This document shows positions 61,778 through 64,000 of a stretch of DNA of 64,000 bases, in pieces. Numbering within the stretch: the first letter of the stretch is position 1; each line of letters begins with the position of its first letter. Made by a program: the position numbers and the translations under genes. The stretch covers positions 2,501-66,500 of the forward strand of contig NZ_MAUJ01000008.1 in NCBI RefSeq assembly GCF_001696455.1, read 5' to 3'. The notes below the pieces were generated by a model. The model was not told where the DNA came from and ran no database searches. It worked only from the letters and a program-made list of their open reading frames with translations. This stretch comes from Pseudoalteromonas luteoviolacea (GTDB taxonomy: Bacteria; Pseudomonadota; Gammaproteobacteria; Enterobacterales; Alteromonadaceae).

Positions 61778-63427
61778 TTACATCATGCCGCCCATACCGC
61801 CCATACCGCCCATGCCACCCATGTCTGGTGCAGCAGCTGGCTCATCCTTTGGAATTTCAGCAACCATCGCTTCAGTTGTGATCATCAGACCAGCAACCGA
61901 TGCTGCAAACTGTAGTGCAGAGCGCGTTACTTTAGTTGGGTCAAGGATACCCATTTCAATCATATCGTCGTACTGGCCGTTTGCAGCGTTATAACCGTAG
62001 TTACCTTCGCCCGCTTTAACCGCGTTAACAACCACTGATGCTTCATCACCTGCGTTAGAAACGATTTGACGAAGCGGCGCTTCCATCGCACGAAGTGCAA
62101 CTTTAACACCGTGGTTTTGATCTTCGTTGTCACCTTCAAGACCTGCGATCTTGCTAGCAACACGCACTAGTGCAACACCACCACCTGGTACAACACCTTC
62201 TTCAACCGCTGCGCGAGTTGCATGTAGTGCATCTTCAACACGGTCTTTTTTCTCTTTCATTTCAACTTCAGTTGCTGCGCCAACTTTGATTACTGCAACA
62301 CCGCCTGCAAGTTTTGCCATGCGCTCTTGTAGCTTTTCTTTGTCGTAGTCAGACGTTGCTTCTTCGATCTGTGCTTTGATTTGTGAAACGCGGCCGTCGA
62401 TAGCTGCTTGCTCACCAACACCGTCGATGATCGTTGTGTCGTCTTTAGTGATAACCACGCGCTTAGCTGTACCTAGGTCCTCTAGTGTTGCTTTTTCAAG
62501 CTCTAGACCGATTTCTTCAGAAATCACAGTACCGCCAGTTAGGATAGCGATATCTTGTAGCATCGCTTTACGACGGTCACCAAAACCAGGCGCTTTAACA
62601 GCTGCTACTTTTACGATGCCACGCATGTTGTTAACAACTAGCGTTGCCAATGCTTCACCTTCAAGGTCTTCAGCAATGATAAGTAGTGGCTTACTTGTCT
62701 TCGCAACGCCTTCTAGTGTAGGAAGTAGTTCACGGATGTTAGATACTTTCTTGTCTACCAGTAGAATGTGTGGGTTGTCTAGCTCAACTTGGCCTTTTTC
62801 AGCGTTGTTGATGAAATAAGGAGATAGGTAACCGCGGTCAAACTGCATACCTTCTACTACATCTAGTTCATTTTCTAGAGATTGACCTTCTTCAACCGTG
62901 ATAACACCAGACTCACGGCCTACTTTTTCCATTGCTTCAGCAATGATGTCACCAATTTCTTTGTCAGAGTTTGCAGAGATAGTACCTACCTGTGCAATTG
63001 CTTTTGTATCAGCACATGGCGCTGAAAGTGCTTTAAGTTCTTCAACCGCAGCAACAACAGCTTTGTCGATACCACGCTTAAGGTCCATTGGGTTCATACC
63101 CGCAGCAACAGACTTAAGGCCTTCGTTTACAATTGATTGTGCTAGTACTGTCGCAGTCGTTGTACCGTCACCCGCCGCATCGTTCGCTTTTGACGCAACT
63201 TCTTTAACCATCTGTGCGCCCATGTTTTCAAACTTGTCTTCAAGCTCGATCTCTTTCGCTACAGATACACCATCTTTAGTAATCGTTGGTGCGCCGAAAG
63301 ACTTGTCTAGTACAACGTTACGGCCTTTAGGACCTAGTGTTACTTTCACTGCGTCTGCTAAAACGTTTACGCCCTGAAGCATTTTAGTGCGCGCGTCACC
63401 TGCAAAACGAACTTCTTTTGCTGCCAT
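61778..63427 (-). CDS. groL: Chaperonin GroEL
   Basis: A 549-residue 60-kDa chaperonin that folds proteins inside a double ring. It begins AAKEVRFAGDARTKMLQGV, has the ATP-binding GDGTTTATVLA near residue 86 and ends in the usual Gly-Gly-Met repeat. It follows groES after 59 bp and shares its heat-shock promoter. Confidence 0.99.
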   Translation of the reverse strand: MAAKEVRFAGDARTKMLQGVNVLADAVKVTLGPKGRNVVLDKSFGAPTITKDGVSVAKEIELEDKFENMGAQMVKEVASKANDAAGDGTTTATVLAQSIVNEGLKSVAAGMNPMDLKRGIDKAVVAAVEELKALSAPCADTKAIAQVGTISANSDKEIGDIIAEAMEKVGRESGVITVEEGQSLENELDVVEGMQFDRGYLSPYFINNAEKGQVELDNPHILLVDKKVSNIRELLPTLEGVAKTSKPLLIIAEDLEGEALATLVVNNMRGIVKVAAVKAPGFGDRRKAMLQDIAILTGGTVISEEIGLELEKATLEDLGTAKRVVITKDDTTIIDGVGEQAAIDGRVSQIKAQIEEATSDYDKEKLQERMAKLAGGVAVIKVGAATEVEMKEKKDRVEDALHATRAAVEEGVVPGGGVALVRVASKIAGLEGDNEDQNHGVKVALRAMEAPLRQIVSNAGDEASVVVNAVKAGEGNYGYNAANGQYDDMIEMGILDPTKVTRSALQFAASVAGLMITTEAMVAEIPKDEPAAAPDMGGMGGMGGMGGMM

Positions 63428-63486
63428 GTTTTTATTCCTCTAAATTCTTTTCGTTAAAAGCTACTTTGTTTTTTACAAGCTAATGC

Positions 63487-63774
63487 TTAGCCAACAATAC
63501 CTAAGATATTGTCTTCACGCATGATCAGGTACTCTTGACCTTCGATCTTTTCAGTCTTTTCTACGTATGAGCCGAAAAGTACTGTGTCACCTGCTTTTAC
63601 TTCTAGCGCTCTTACTTCACCACTGTCCAACACGCGGCCGTTACCTACAGCAACAACTTCACCACGAGTTGATTTTTCAGCTGCTGAGCCAGTCAATACG
63701 ATACCGCCAGCAGATTTAGTTTCTTCTTCTAGACGCTTAACAATAACGCGATCATGTAAAGGACGAATGTTCAT
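63487..63774 (-). CDS. groS: Co-chaperonin GroES
   Basis: A 95-residue lid protein. It starts MNIRPLHDRVIVKRLEE and contains the mobile loop near residues 17-32 (EETKSAGGIVLTGSAAEK). I start at 63774, which gives the normal N terminus; the farther upstream reading would add ten untypical basic residues. A TAGGAGAACT ribosome-binding site precedes it. Confidence 0.98.
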   Translation of the reverse strand: MNIRPLHDRVIVKRLEEETKSAGGIVLTGSAAEKSTRGEVVAVGNGRVLDSGEVRALEVKAGDTVLFGSYVEKTEKIEGQEYLIMREDNILGIVG

Positions 63775-63831
63775 TGATTTAGTTCTCCTAACTTTTCTGA
63801 ACAAGGACAGAATAATCTGTTTACTCAGAGT

Positions 63832-63868
63832 GAGTCGCGGCCCGACTGTGCGGCGCTCAACGCGACTC
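63832..63868 (-). other. Hairpin in the groE leader
   Basis: Perfect 8-bp arms GAGTCGCG / CGCGACTC around a 21-nt GC-rich loop that can pair further (GCCC with GGGC/GGCG stretches). It lies between the sigma-32 promoter and groES, inside the 5' leader, ending 57 bp before the start codon. It is not a CIRCE element. Confidence 0.6.
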
Positions 63869-63896
63869 TCTGGATTAATTTGTAACTTGCAATTCT

Positions 63897-63924
63897 AGAT
63901 GGGGGTGGATATTTAAAACCCAAG
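63897..63924 (-). promoter_or_regulatory. Sigma-32 heat-shock promoter of groESL
   Basis: On the minus strand the -10 element CCCCATCT (63897-63904) matches the sigma-32 consensus CCCCATnT exactly. The -35 element CTTGGGT (63918-63924) matches CTTGAAA in the first four bases. The spacer is 13 bp, in the accepted range. It gives a leader of about 115 nt. Confidence 0.85.
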
Positions 63925-64000
63925 AGAAAAATTAAAAAATTTTAATCTTTTCTCTGATATTCACCTTCGATGGTCGTAGACGACTGAGATTCAGACTGCG

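Noticed and set aside
62376..63377. Plus-strand open frames of 147 and 159 codons
   Set aside because: Both are antisense to groEL and follow its biased codon use; the translations are Ser/Ala/Thr-rich without any motif.
63775..64000. CIRCE element before groES
   Set aside because: The leader hairpin has GAGTCGCG arms and a 21-nt loop. It is not TTAGCACTC-N9-GAGTGCTAA.
1..64000. tRNA genes, CRISPR arrays, prophage or complete insertion sequences
   Set aside because: I scanned intergenic regions for CCA-type acceptor ends, regular spaced repeats, integrases and transposases and found none.

Overview
The window reads as a chromosomal segment of a marine gammaproteobacterium of the order Alteromonadales, most likely Pseudoalteromonas or a close relative. 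This rests on the protein sequences, on conserved gene neighbourhoods (greB-tex beside ompR-envZ, srkA-dsbA, hslR-hslO-pckA next to a complete gsp cluster) and on the moderate, slightly AT-rich base composition. It is mostly core genome. I see no tRNA or rRNA gene, no CRISPR array, no prophage and no intact insertion sequence.

Layout. 1-8620: end of an RRM RNA-binding protein, murI, a DUF5610-type protein, trmA, a tandem pair of dsbA paralogues with srkA, ccoG, two small unknown genes and a YecA/YgfB-type protein. 8624-20056: a full type II secretion operon on the minus strand, gspC-D-E-F-G-H-I-J-K-L-M-N, mostly with overlapping start and stop codons. 20321-24147: hslR, hslO, pckA (behind a paired palindromic operator) and a small exported protein behind a Fur-box-like site. 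24148-31326: envZ/ompR, greB, tex, a SprA-related protein with a small partner, and bioH. 31384-37884: comF, a large M14 peptidase, nfuA, a small membrane protein, a MATE transporter and a polysaccharide deacetylase.

37894-46572 is a complete accessory chemosensory operon read on the minus strand: STAS protein, cheY, cheA, cheW, a triple-PAS chemoreceptor, cheR, cheD, cheB. There is no cheZ and there are no flagellar genes. 46704-54826 is a cytochrome c oxidase operon: coxB with a fused cytochrome c domain, coxA, ctaG, coxC, surf1, a small thiol protein, ctaA, cyoE and SCO1, with a DUF2909 gene embedded on the opposite strand. 54827-55558 is a gene-free stretch with an 83-bp imperfect palindrome and a coding-like but degenerate fragment. 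55559-61319 is the most accessory part: a serine hydrolase, an esterase, a divergent ToxR/CadC-like regulator and a secreted LamG-domain protein. The window closes with groES-groEL behind a sigma-32-type promoter.

The main functional themes are protein export and folding (gsp, dsbA pair, hslR/O, groESL), aerobic respiration (cox operon, ccoG) and sensing (ompR/envZ, chemosensory cluster, ToxR-like regulator). I found no clearly new multi-gene system. The points most worth a second look are the surf1 start, which seems to need a -1 shift at an A8 run; the triple-PAS receptor operon; the paired operator before pckA; the Fur-box gene of unknown function; the structured groE leader; and the palindromic, degenerate region downstream of coxB.
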